Shown one piece after another: positions 1 to 6,330 of a stretch of DNA of 6,589 nt (positions are counted from its first letter, which is position 1; every line of letters starts with the position of its first letter). The stretch is from contig WTHW01000123.1 in NCBI GenBank assembly GCA_011526395.1, positions 1 to 6,589 on the forward strand, given 5' to 3'. Source of the stretch: Alphaproteobacteria bacterium (GTDB lineage: Bacteria; Pseudomonadota; Alphaproteobacteria; Puniceispirillales; Puniceispirillaceae). The notes under the pieces are model-generated. The model was not told the origin of the DNA, made no database searches, and saw only the letters and a program-made list of their open reading frames with translations. The translations under genes and the position numbers were made by a program.

Positions 1-584
1 GTATCGGCATTGATATTATAGGTCATGCCATCATCACCAAGACCAATTGGGGCAACCACTGGCATCATATCATGGCGCATCAATGCCGTGATAACTGAAA
101 TATCAATCTCTTCTGGCACACCGACATAACCAAGCTGGCCATTATGTGCCTTACTTGCCTTGATAAGATTTCCATCCTTACCAGAAATACCAACAGCCTT
201 ACCACCAGCCGCCGCAATAGCCGCTACGAGTGATTTGTTAATACCGCCAGCAAGCACCATTTCAACGATGGAAATAGTCGCTTCATCTGTGACACGCAAT
301 CCATCTACAAAACTAGATTCAATCTCAAGGCGCGATAACATAGAGCCAATCTGTGGCCCACCACCATGCACAATCAGTGGTTTTGTGCCTACTTGGCGAA
401 GCAAAACCATATCTGATGCAAAGCTATCCACAAATGCCTGCTCACCCATGGCGTGTCCGCCAAATTTGACAACAATCGATTTCCCAGCATAGCGCCTCAT
501 AAATGGTAGCGCCTCGACCAAAAGCCCGGCTTTTTCCAGCCATTTCTGAGAAATATCGTTATTTAAATCAGATGTATCTGTCAT
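1..584 (-). CDS. argB: acetylglutamate kinase ArgB, 3' part beyond the left edge
   Basis: N-acetylglutamate kinase phosphorylates N-acetyl-L-glutamate with ATP, the second step of arginine synthesis in the cytoplasm. The first 194 codons are present and the reading frame is still open at the window edge, so the C-terminal third or so is missing. Family motifs are clear: KFGGHAM (residues 40-46, nucleotide-binding lysine K40), VHGGGPQIG (72-80), GLRVTD (95-100) and NINAD (190-194), which matches the substrate/ATP-contacting N..D segment of E. coli ArgB. About 35 residues precede the kinase core. Such an N-terminal helix is typical of arginine-inhibited hexameric enzymes, so feedback inhibition is inferred. 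The ATG start has a good Shine-Dalgarno sequence (AAGAAGGTG) just upstream. The gene follows engB after 80 bases and probably belongs to the same transcript. Confidence 0.96.
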   Translation of the reverse strand, partial: MTDTSDLNNDISQKWLEKAGLLVEALPFMRRYAGKSIVVKFGGHAMGEQAFVDSFASDMVLLRQVGTKPLIVHGGGPQIGSMLSRLEIESSFVDGLRVTDEATISIVEMVLAGGINKSLVAAIAAAGGKAVGISGKDGNLIKASKAHNGQLGYVGVPEEIDISVITALMRHDMMPVVAPIGLGDDGMTYNINAD

Positions 585-593
585 TTATTTCAC

Positions 594-608
594 CTTCTTT
601 TAAAGAAG
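594..608 (-). promoter_or_regulatory. small inverted repeat covering the argB ribosome binding site
   Basis: CTTCTTT, one base, then AAAGAAG forms a near-perfect palindrome directly upstream of argB. In the minus-strand RNA it could fold as a 6-bp hairpin with a 3-base loop that includes part of the AAGAAGG Shine-Dalgarno sequence. The arms are AT-rich and the loop is tight, so the structure is weak. A role in limiting argB translation is only a possibility. Confidence 0.2.
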
Positions 609-664
609 CGTCTCTTACACATCACTGTAACCATACAGACAAGCTGTGCAACTATTGTCGTGAT

Positions 665-1354
665 TTAGGCGTCACCAAAGGATTTTGCTGGCGCTGCCAA
701 TCGTGATAAATGCGCACGCAACTCTGCAATGCCGCGCCCATCTTTACTCGATGTTAAAAATACATGTGGAAAAGCGGCAACATGTTTTGCGGCCTCTGCC
801 TGTGCTTGCGAATATGTTTTTGCAACTTCTGTCGGCTTTAATTTATCTGTCTTTGTCAGCACCAATGCCCAAGATACCGCCGCATCATCAAGCAGATCCA
901 TAATCAACCTGTCAGCCTTACCAATGCCGCGACGGCAATCCACCAACAACATCACACGTTGCAGGGTTTGACGACCACTAAGGAATTTACGTGTCAGTTT
1001 AGACCATGCTTCAATATCTGCTTTTGGGGCAGAAGCATATCCATAACCTGGCAAATCGACGAGATCTAACCTGTCTGCCAAATTAAAGAAAATAAGCTGG
1101 CGTGTGCGCCCCGGCGTCTGAGAGGTTCGCGCAAGTGTTTTACGACCTGTCAGGGCATTTACAAGTGATGATTTACCAACGTTTGATCGACCAGCGAATG
1201 CGACCTCATCTCGCGCCATCGGCGCCAAATTACTCATAGAGTTAGATGCCGCAAGAAAACTACATTCGCCTGCAAAGAGCAATCTGCCTGCTTCTATATC
1301 AGCATCTGTTAACGCATCAATATCAGGTAACTCATCAATGGGACTATCACTCAC
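665..1354 (-). CDS. engB: ribosome biogenesis GTPase EngB/YihA (YsxC)
   Basis: A GTP-binding protein of the TrmE-Era-EngA-EngB-Septin class, needed for assembly of the large ribosomal subunit. All G motifs are present in order: G1 GRSNVGKSS (residues 55-63), G2 TPGRT (80-84, T80 or T84), G3 DLPGYG (100-105), G4 TKTD (167-170) and G5 TSSKDG (201-206). At 229 residues it is slightly longer than the E. coli protein, with about 25 extra acidic N-terminal residues, which is common in alphaproteobacteria. The start is GTG, not ATG, and is preceded by AAAGG at about 9 bases. Only 12 bases separate it from the yidC stop codon, so it is probably co-transcribed with yidC, and argB follows after 80 bases. 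The N-terminal extension is the least certain part; the GTPase identity is secure. Confidence 0.96.
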   Translation of the reverse strand: MSDSPIDELPDIDALTDADIEAGRLLFAGECSFLAASNSMSNLAPMARDEVAFAGRSNVGKSSLVNALTGRKTLARTSQTPGRTRQLIFFNLADRLDLVDLPGYGYASAPKADIEAWSKLTRKFLSGRQTLQRVMLLVDCRRGIGKADRLIMDLLDDAAVSWALVLTKTDKLKPTEVAKTYSQAQAEAAKHVAAFPHVFLTSSKDGRGIAELRAHLSRLAAPAKSFGDA

Positions 1355-1366
1355 CTCGTATCACCT

Positions 1367-3085
1367 TTAAGCTTTCATCGCTTTTTCAATGCGACGTGTG
1401 ATGTACCATTGCTGGATGATCGACAAGGTATTGTTCCATGTCCAGTAAATCACAAGACCTGCTGGGAAGCCTGCAAGCAAGAATGTAAATGCGATTGGCA
1501 TCCACTGGAAAATTTTTGCCTGAATCGGGTCTGGCGGCGGCGGGTTTAGCTTTTGCTGAATAAACATTGAAAGCCCCATTGCCACTGGCCACAAACCAAT
1601 ATTCAAGAAATCCGGAATATAGGTTGTTGAATAAGGAAGCAATCCAAACAAGTTAAAGATCGAGGTTGGGTCAATCTCTGATAAATCCTTAATCCAGCCA
1701 AAAAATGGTGCATGACGCATCTCAATTGATACATAAAGAACCTTATAGAGCGCAAAGAAGACCGGTATCTGTAGCAAGATTGGCAAACAACCAGCCGCAG
1801 GATTCACCTTCTCTTGGCGATATAGCGCCATCATTTCTTGATTTAGCTTTTGCCTGTCATCTTTATATTGCTCACGCATTTTTGTCAGTCTTGGCGACAA
1901 GGCGCGCATTTTCGCCATTGACCGATATGACTTATCGGCCAATGGGTATAGCACCAAGCGGATAAAGACAGTAAAGGCAAGAATCGCAACACCGAAATTA
2001 CCTAACAATCCATTTAGCCAGTTAATGGCGTAGAAAAATGGCTTTGTCATGAAATAGAACCAGCCAAAATCAATCGCTAAGTCAAAATTGGGAATATTTA
2101 GCTCTTCAGCATAAGCATCGATCATCGTCAGCACTTTTGCCCCAGCAAAGAAATGCGACTCATAGCTGATGGTTTGGCCTTTTGATAAGACCAATGGCGC
2201 ACCAAGGTAATCAGCTTGGTATCTATCTTCCACGCCGCCCAAAGAGCGCATAGAGAAATTCGATTTCTGTGATTGCGCTGGCACAAGAGCTGTTAGCCAA
2301 TATTTGTCAGTGAAGCCGACCCATCCACCATTTTCTTCTGAGGTGAAAGCACTTGCCTCATCACGTAAATCATCATAGGTGCGCTCTTTTAGCGTGGTAT
2401 CAACAACGCCAATTGGCCCTTCATGCAAGATATAAATGCCTGTTGTCGCTGGCGTACCAAACCGTCTGATAAGACCATATGGTAGCAAGCGCAATGTATC
2501 ATCAAGCTCACTCGTCACCTGATCAGTCACAGTGATCATATATTGCTCATCAATGGATAACAGGCGTGTAAAGACAAGCCCCTCGCCATTATTCCATGTC
2601 AAAGTCACATCATTATTTGGCGATAGGATATCTGATGAAGCTGACCAAATCGTAGACGCATCTGGCAGTGCAACATTCGTATTATCACCAATCCAGCCAA
2701 ATTCAGCGAAATAAGGCGCTGTGTCTGAAATCTTACGAAGCAAAGTGACATCATCAGCATCTTCATCAAGTGTTTCTTGATATGCTGTCAGCGTGACATC
2801 ATCGATACGCGCACCCTTTGTTGTAAGAGACCCCTTCATCAATGGCGTTTCAATTGCAATGCGCATGGCATCATCAACTGGGCGCACTGCAATATCACCT
2901 AATGTGGCATTATTTGTGCCTGCTTGGTCAGGTGATGTGGAAGGTAAATCATCTTGCACCTGCGCAGCATTATACTCAGCGCGCTGTGCTTCTAGATCTG
3001 GCTCAACAAAGTAGAGTTGCCACATTACCAAAACAAGCATCGATAGAGATGCTGCTGCAATCAAATTTCTTGTATCAGGTGTCAT
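1367..3085 (-). CDS. yidC: membrane protein insertase YidC (Oxa1 family)
   Basis: An inner-membrane insertase and chaperone that places proteins in the membrane alone or with the Sec translocon. The 572-residue length and architecture match Gram-negative YidC. There is one N-terminal membrane segment (about residues 8-27), a large periplasmic beta-rich domain (about 60-335), and then the conserved Oxa1 core from about 350 to 565. The core contains R376 in IRLVLYPL, which aligns with the groove arginine of E. coli YidC. It is followed by the cytoplasmic coiled-coil hairpin MAKMRALSP...DDRQKLNQEMMALY (390-422) and the GCLPILLQIPVFFALY segment (432-447). Further segments lie near 492-510 and 527-555, followed by a basic tail. 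The ATG start has no obvious Shine-Dalgarno sequence. yidD lies 57 bases upstream and engB 12 bases downstream. Confidence 0.98.
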   Translation of the reverse strand: MTPDTRNLIAAASLSMLVLVMWQLYFVEPDLEAQRAEYNAAQVQDDLPSTSPDQAGTNNATLGDIAVRPVDDAMRIAIETPLMKGSLTTKGARIDDVTLTAYQETLDEDADDVTLLRKISDTAPYFAEFGWIGDNTNVALPDASTIWSASSDILSPNNDVTLTWNNGEGLVFTRLLSIDEQYMITVTDQVTSELDDTLRLLPYGLIRRFGTPATTGIYILHEGPIGVVDTTLKERTYDDLRDEASAFTSEENGGWVGFTDKYWLTALVPAQSQKSNFSMRSLGGVEDRYQADYLGAPLVLSKGQTISYESHFFAGAKVLTMIDAYAEELNIPNFDLAIDFGWFYFMTKPFFYAINWLNGLLGNFGVAILAFTVFIRLVLYPLADKSYRSMAKMRALSPRLTKMREQYKDDRQKLNQEMMALYRQEKVNPAAGCLPILLQIPVFFALYKVLYVSIEMRHAPFFGWIKDLSEIDPTSIFNLFGLLPYSTTYIPDFLNIGLWPVAMGLSMFIQQKLNPPPPDPIQAKIFQWMPIAFTFLLAGFPAGLVIYWTWNNTLSIIQQWYITRRIEKAMKA

Positions 3086-3142
3086 ATTATCACTATGGCC
3101 CGCTTGTTAAATGTCAAAGCGCTTTTCTGTACGCTTGTTATT

Positions 3143-3391
3143 CTATGTTTCATTGTCTTTTGGCGTATCTGGCACAGGGTCATAACCTGAACCTCCCCAA
3201 GGATGACATCGTAAGATACGTTTAACTGTTAATGCGCCGCCGCGCAATGCCCCATATCTGCGAAATGCATCCAATGCATAGCTAGAACAGGTTGGTGAGA
3301 ATCGGCAATTTGACCCTATCAATGGTGATATCAGATAGCGATATCCATATATCACTATCAAAAAGGGCATGATGGATAATTTTCGATACAT
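3143..3391 (-). CDS. yidD: membrane protein insertion efficiency factor YidD
   Basis: A small membrane-associated protein of the YidD (DUF37) family, thought to assist YidC-dependent insertion. The family signature covers most of the protein: CRFSPTCSSYALDAF (residues 29-43) followed by RRYGALRGG and RILRCHPWGGSGYDPVP (58-74). The family's three cysteines are C29, C35 and C62, and an amphipathic or hydrophobic N-terminal stretch occupies 7-25. I chose the ATG at 3391, giving 82 residues, over the TTG one codon earlier. The ATG overlaps the rnpA stop by one base (TGATG), and an AAGGG Shine-Dalgarno sequence lies at a normal distance inside the end of rnpA. That arrangement suggests translational coupling to rnpA. 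yidC follows after 57 bases, which fits a shared role. Confidence 0.95.
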   Translation of the reverse strand: MYRKLSIMPFLIVIYGYRYLISPLIGSNCRFSPTCSSYALDAFRRYGALRGGALTVKRILRCHPWGGSGYDPVPDTPKDNET

Positions 3392-3798
3392 CAATGAACC
3401 CTTATTTTCTTGTTATTTTTACTTGGTTTTTTACGAGATTGCACTTGTCCTTGAGGCCTCTTTTTCTCATGTATAACGCCTATCGCCTCTATGAAGGCCG
3501 CCTCAATATCCTGATAGGGCGCATGTGCCATATCAAAACGCGCTATCAGCCCGTAATGCCATCCGATGCGCGCATTATTTGATAAATGAAGACGGACCAG
3601 TGCGCGCATGCGCCGGCGCGCTCGATTTCGAGTGACGGCATTCCCTATTTTCTTTGACGCTGTCAGACCATAGAGCGGCGGTTGTTCTTGCTTCGTATTA
3701 TAGGCCTGCAAGATGAAATAGCGCGTTACATGTTTGACGCCCTTATCACGCAAGGTCAAAAATTGATGTCTTTTTTGCAGACTATCTAGCATCTTCAC
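3391..3798 (-). CDS. rnpA: ribonuclease P protein component RnpA
   Basis: The basic protein subunit of RNase P, which binds the catalytic RNA and the 5' leader of precursor tRNAs. The core motif KKIGNAVTRNRARRRMR (residues 49-65) contains the RNR signature of the family, and the N-terminal part L-x-K-R-x-x-F (7-13) is also typical. The length, 135 residues, is normal for an alphaproteobacterial RnpA. A lysine- and arginine-rich tail (about 111-133) extends past the fold and probably adds RNA contacts. The start is uncertain: GTG at 3798 or ATG two codons later at 3792 (133 residues), each with only a weak purine-rich Shine-Dalgarno sequence. It lies downstream of rpmH, but two terminator-like hairpins intervene, so its expression probably depends on readthrough. 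It overlaps yidD by one base. Confidence 0.95.
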   Translation of the reverse strand: MKMLDSLQKRHQFLTLRDKGVKHVTRYFILQAYNTKQEQPPLYGLTASKKIGNAVTRNRARRRMRALVRLHLSNNARIGWHYGLIARFDMAHAPYQDIEAAFIEAIGVIHEKKRPQGQVQSRKKPSKNNKKIRVH

Positions 3799-3826
3799 GC
3801 TTTCTTGCTTCAGATATTGCAGACAT

Positions 3827-3871
3827 AAAAAAGGGCATCTATCTCCTACCCAGAAGATAATGCCCTATTTT
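3827..3871 (-). terminator. distal intrinsic terminator or attenuator between rpmH and rnpA
   Basis: On the minus strand AGGGCAT pairs with ATGCCCT (7 bp). The stem continues as TATCT with AGATA after a one-base bulge. It runs directly into six T residues (3832-3827, the first of them paired in the stem), the classic form of a Rho-independent terminator. It ends about 30 bases before the rnpA start, leaving little room for a separate rnpA promoter. It therefore probably reduces rather than abolishes transcription into rnpA. Confidence 0.75.
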
Positions 3872-3893
3872 GAACAACATGACAAAAGGGCAT
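3860..3893 (-). promoter_or_regulatory. candidate alternative (antiterminator) hairpin between rpmH and rnpA
   Basis: The 3' arm of the proximal terminator hairpin and the 5' arm of the distal one are complementary to each other. In plus-strand letters, ATGCCCT plus TTTG (3860-3872, with bulges) pairs with CAAAAGGGCAT (3883-3893), giving about 10-11 bp around a loop of about ten bases. This fold cannot coexist with either terminator hairpin, because it uses one arm of each. The complementarity is visible in the sequence; a regulatory role is inferred. Confidence 0.4.
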
Positions 3894-3911
3894 CTGATAG
3901 CAGAGCCCTTT
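3884..3911 (-). terminator. proximal terminator-like hairpin after rpmH
   Basis: On the minus strand AAAGGGC pairs with GCCCTTT, and the stem continues as TCTG with CAGA after a one-base bulge. That makes 11 bp with a 4-base loop, and the 3' arm ends in TTTT. It begins 17 bases after the rpmH stop codon. The T tract is short and partly paired, so termination here is probably weaker than at the distal hairpin. It may also protect the 3' end of rpmH mRNA. Confidence 0.6.
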
Positions 3912-3928
3912 ATATCAGCGTTTCATGC

Positions 3929-4063
3929 TTACGCAGATAGCTTTGCTCTACCCTTTGCACGGCGTGCGCGGATAACACGGCGGCCACCAACAGTTGCCAT
4001 GCGAGAACGGAAACCATGACGGCGCTTACGAACAAGAACACTAGGTTGATAGGTGCGTTTCAT
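3929..4063 (-). CDS. rpmH: 50S ribosomal protein L34
   Basis: A 44-residue, very basic protein of the large ribosomal subunit. The translation begins MKRTYQPSVLVRKRRHGF and contains RMATVGGRRVIRARRAKGR, the full L34 family pattern at normal length. The ATG start has a strong AGAGGAG Shine-Dalgarno sequence 7 bases upstream, as expected for a highly expressed ribosomal gene. It heads the minus-strand block, with a promoter about 50 bases upstream of the start, and is followed by two terminator-like hairpins before rnpA. The rpmH-rnpA pairing is conserved across bacteria. Confidence 0.98.
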   Translation of the reverse strand: MKRTYQPSVLVRKRRHGFRSRMATVGGRRVIRARRAKGRAKLSA

Positions 4064-4111
4064 TTTAGCGCTCCTCTCGAAATTGGTTAATGAATTAAAT
4101 CTGTGAGAGGT

Positions 4112-4140
4112 TGTTTAAGCATCTGACACTAACAAGTCAA
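4112..4140 (-). promoter_or_regulatory. rpmH promoter, sigma-70 type
   Basis: On the minus strand TTGACT (4140-4135) matches the -35 consensus at five of six positions. After a 17-base spacer comes TAAACA (4117-4112), a weak -10. A strong TTGAC with a poor -10 is common in alphaproteobacterial housekeeping promoters. Transcription would start near 4105 and give a leader of about 40 bases ending in the strong rpmH ribosome binding site. Confidence 0.5.
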
Positions 4141-4193
4141 TGGATTTTGATGAAAACCCGACTTTTTACGACCAAAACCACTGCTATTAGCAT
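4137..4193 (-). other. possible 18-codon leader ORF upstream of rpmH, unproven
   Basis: On the minus strand GGAGGTGAT (4210-4202) is a perfect nine-base complement to the 3' tail of 16S rRNA. TTG and then ATG follow at 9 and 12 bases. From the ATG the frame reads MLIAVVLVVKSRVFIKIH and stops at TGA, inside the -35 element of the rpmH promoter. The peptide is short and hydrophobic and resembles no family I know. The Shine-Dalgarno match is the only positive evidence, the spacing to ATG is long, and no clear promoter precedes it. Chance is a serious alternative. Confidence 0.15.
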
Positions 4194-4252
4194 CAAAAAC
4201 CATCACCTCCCGAAATTAACCACCTAAATTTTTGCGAATTTAATCTTTTTTT

Positions 4253-4305
4253 AATACTTTAGTATTATCTAAATGAATCAGATGTTGAAAATGTAAGACT
4301 AAAGT
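4253..4305 (+). promoter_or_regulatory. palindromic promoter/operator region of the histidine kinase gene
   Basis: AATACT-TT-AGTATT (4253-4266) is a perfect 6-bp palindrome with a 2-base centre. The octamer ACTTTAGT inside it (4256-4263) recurs inverted as ACTAAAGT at 4298-4305, ending three bases before the kinase start codon. TATTAT at 4263-4268 could be a -10 element, but no good -35 lies 17 bases before it. Paired inverted sites overlapping a promoter resemble a binding site for a regulator, perhaps the kinase's unknown partner. This is inference from repeats in AT-rich DNA. Confidence 0.35.
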
Positions 4306-4308
4306 TTA

Positions 4309-5661
4309 ATGACGCGTACCCTGCTAACACAAACCATTACAAGACAAATCATGTCCTTTGTTATTGCCTGTTTAGTGATGGCTGAATTACTCATTTTCAT
4401 CCCCTCTGCCTCACATTTTCAATATCGATGGTTTCAGACGCAATGGCAGCATTTTTTGGTGCAATTTGACCAACAAGACACCAAAAACTTAACCAAATTA
4501 CAAAAAGCCTACGATAATCGTGCTAATCAGTCGTCTGTGCAATTTCACACACCACATTTCATTTGCTGGCAGGATGATACAGGCTCACAGCATGAGCTTG
4601 GCACAAAACAGGGCGCTACCTTGTCATTCGATTTAGCAAAGTCACCTCTTAGCTATATCCTCCCTGCGATTCAAATCATGGCAAATATAGGCCCATCACA
4701 AGTCACGATATTTGATTCTCGTCAAGACAGCCAATTCAAAGCCACTTGGTCAATCATGCTTATTCGTGATGAGCTAAAAGACTATGCTTTCAGAATATTG
4801 AGCCTAACATTACTGATTGGCCTACTCATTATTGCGCCCTTATATTGGTTTTTAACACGCAAATTTGTGGCACCATTGCGCGTTATGACATCCCGTATTG
4901 AGCATTTTTCAGCTGATCCTACGATGATAATCGAGCCTATGAGATTTGATGGCGCATCTCAGGAAATAACCAATATCGCAGATGCGCTAGCACAAATGAC
5001 TGAAGATGTGCGCCGCGCCCTGCGTCAAAAAGAGCGACTCGCTGATATTGGTGAAGCAACAGCCAAAATCAATCATGATTTGCGCAATATTTTGGTAAGT
5101 GCCACTTTGGTTACAGATACATTGCGCGCCTCAGATGACCCACAAATCAAACGAATTGCCCCCCATATTGAGCGCGCCATATCTGACGCAGCATCCATGA
5201 CACAAAATATGATGCATTATCTCTCAGAGCCTAAACCAGAGACAATTATCCCTTTCACCTTATCAGAGATGGCAACAAATTTGTCATATGATGCCGGTAT
5301 TGAAGTGGTCGTTCACGGAGCTGACAGTCTATCAGGCACACCGAATTTATTCTATCGGCTACTCTTAAATCTCGCACGAAATGCCAAAAGCGCTATGGCC
5401 ACAAACCTAACCATTGATGTATGGCGTGCCGGTCACTTGGCAGTCATTGATATATCAGATGATGGGCCTGGCATTCCAAAAGACCTAAAAAAGCACATAT
5501 TTTCGGCCTTTTACTCTGGTCATAAGAGTAATACAGGCCTCGGCCTTGCGATCGCCAAAGATATCGCTGTTGCCATGGGAGGCGATCTGCGACTATCACG
5601 CAGCTCAAAACATGGCTCAGAGTTTCGTTTATCGGTGCCTGTAAAGTGGCTTACTGATTAA
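4309..5661 (+). CDS. membrane sensor histidine kinase, HAMP type, orphan in this window
   Basis: A two-component sensor kinase of 450 residues; its signal and partner cannot be told from the sequence. In order it has a first membrane segment (about 15-34), an extracytoplasmic region of about 125 residues (36-160) that I do not recognise, and a second membrane segment (about 162-182). A HAMP-like linker (about 183-240) leads to the dimerisation/phosphoacceptor helix with H256 in INHDLRNIL. The ATPase domain shows the N box LLLNLARNAKSAM (351-363, N358), G1 DDGPGIP (384-390), the F-box-like IFSAFYSG (397-404) and G2 TGLGLAIAK (409-417). D257 and N260 after the histidine fit the D/E-x-x-N/T pattern linked to phosphatase activity, so both activities are likely. 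An in-frame TAA at 4300 fixes the start region, though no good Shine-Dalgarno sequence is seen. Its stop overlaps that of gpt. Confidence 0.9.
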   Translation: MTRTLLTQTITRQIMSFVIACLVMAELLIFIPSASHFQYRWFQTQWQHFLVQFDQQDTKNLTKLQKAYDNRANQSSVQFHTPHFICWQDDTGSQHELGTKQGATLSFDLAKSPLSYILPAIQIMANIGPSQVTIFDSRQDSQFKATWSIMLIRDELKDYAFRILSLTLLIGLLIIAPLYWFLTRKFVAPLRVMTSRIEHFSADPTMIIEPMRFDGASQEITNIADALAQMTEDVRRALRQKERLADIGEATAKINHDLRNILVSATLVTDTLRASDDPQIKRIAPHIERAISDAASMTQNMMHYLSEPKPETIIPFTLSEMATNLSYDAGIEVVVHGADSLSGTPNLFYRLLLNLARNAKSAMATNLTIDVWRAGHLAVIDISDDGPGIPKDLKKHIFSAFYSGHKSNTGLGLAIAKDIAVAMGGDLRLSRSSKHGSEFRLSVPVKWLTD

Positions 5662-6137
5662 CGCTTTTGTGTTGCAATAGGCGCAGATGGTTGCAAATCC
5701 AAATCCCATGGGAAGTAAATCCATGTATCTTGCGAGACCTCAGTTACAAATGTATCAACCAACGGTCTGCCAGCTGGCTTTGCATAAACAGTGGCAAAAT
5801 GAGCTTTTGGCATCATACGGCGTAACTCACGTGCTGTGTCACCAGTATCGACCAAATCATCGATAATCAGCCACCCTTCGCCATCAGCTGCCATATCAGC
5901 TGGCTTGAGCACTTCAACCTTACCTTTATCTTTATCTCGATAACTAGCAAGACATGCTGTTTCTATCACACGCACCTCTAGCTCACGCGCTACGATGGCA
6001 GCAGGTACTAACCCGCCTCTTGTTACAGCAACAATGCCCTTAAATGGTCCCAACTCTGATAAGCGCCATGCTAATGCTTTAGAGGTGCGATGTAATTCTT
6101 CCCAGCCAACGGGAAATGACTTATCAAACCCACTCAT
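5658..6137 (-). CDS. gpt: xanthine phosphoribosyltransferase Gpt
   Basis: A purine-salvage enzyme that transfers phosphoribosyl from PRPP to xanthine, guanine and less well hypoxanthine. The 159-residue sequence closely follows E. coli Gpt. It has VTRGGLVPAAIVAREL (residues 38-53, R40 in the PRPP-contacting loop), the PRPP motif IIDDLVDTGDTA (91-102), and KAHFATVYAKPAGRPLVD (111-128), where the lysine at 120 fits the family's base-recognition segment. DTWIYFPWD (137-145) is the conserved C-terminal stretch. The ATG start has an AAGGAAG Shine-Dalgarno sequence about 10 bases upstream. It converges on the histidine kinase gene, and the two stop codons share TTAA at 5658-5661, so no terminator fits between them. 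The upstream 193 bases separate it from the divergent tRNA. Confidence 0.96.
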   Translation of the reverse strand: MSGFDKSFPVGWEELHRTSKALAWRLSELGPFKGIVAVTRGGLVPAAIVARELEVRVIETACLASYRDKDKGKVEVLKPADMAADGEGWLIIDDLVDTGDTARELRRMMPKAHFATVYAKPAGRPLVDTFVTEVSQDTWIYFPWDLDLQPSAPIATQKR

Positions 6138-6330
6138 ATTACCATCTTCCTTTTGCTATCTGTTGGCCAGTTAAGGCCTGATACTTCTGAAATAGTGACT
6201 AACGCTCCACTAGGCTCGCTGTCCAGACTTTTTTACCATTCTTTATGCTTTCAGCAACAAAAGACGCTGGACAAGTGTTATTCAATCATCTAAGTTCCAG
6301 CCAGTTTCGACTATAGCAGTCAAATATTGC
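6138..6330. other. intergenic region between gpt and tRNA-Arg
   Basis: This must hold the gpt promoter (minus) and the tRNA promoter (plus), but I see no convincing -35/-10 pair on either strand. TATAGC at about 6313 is a possible weak -10 for the tRNA. An inverted pair TGTCCAG (6220-6226) and CTGGACA (6267-6273), 40 bases apart, lies in the would-be gpt leader. Its significance is unknown. No ORF of note is present. Confidence 0.4.

Noticed and set aside
160..492. Plus-strand open frame of 110 codons opposite argB
   Set aside because: It is antisense to a clear ArgB sequence with all its motifs, and the product is unlike any protein family I know.
1386..1592. Minus-strand 68-codon frame within yidC
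   Set aside because: It is a frame-shifted reading of the YidC C-terminal core, whose conserved motifs are in the other frame.
2842..3225. Plus-strand open frame of 127 codons across the yidC start and yidD end
   Set aside because: It covers two well-supported genes on the other strand and their spacer and shows no protein-like motifs.
4135..4209. Overlapping 24-codon frame beginning at the GTG/ATG within the strong Shine-Dalgarno sequence
   Set aside because: Its start codon overlaps the Shine-Dalgarno sequence itself, so it could not use that site for initiation.
3799..4308. Replication origin near rpmH-rnpA
   Set aside because: rpmH and rnpA lie by oriC in some bacteria, but I found no DnaA boxes (TTATCCACA-like) in either spacer and no dnaA or dnaN nearby.
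6138..6330. Purine riboswitch in the gpt leader
   Set aside because: I could not match any known purine-sensing RNA consensus; only one 7-bp inverted pair 40 bases apart is visible.
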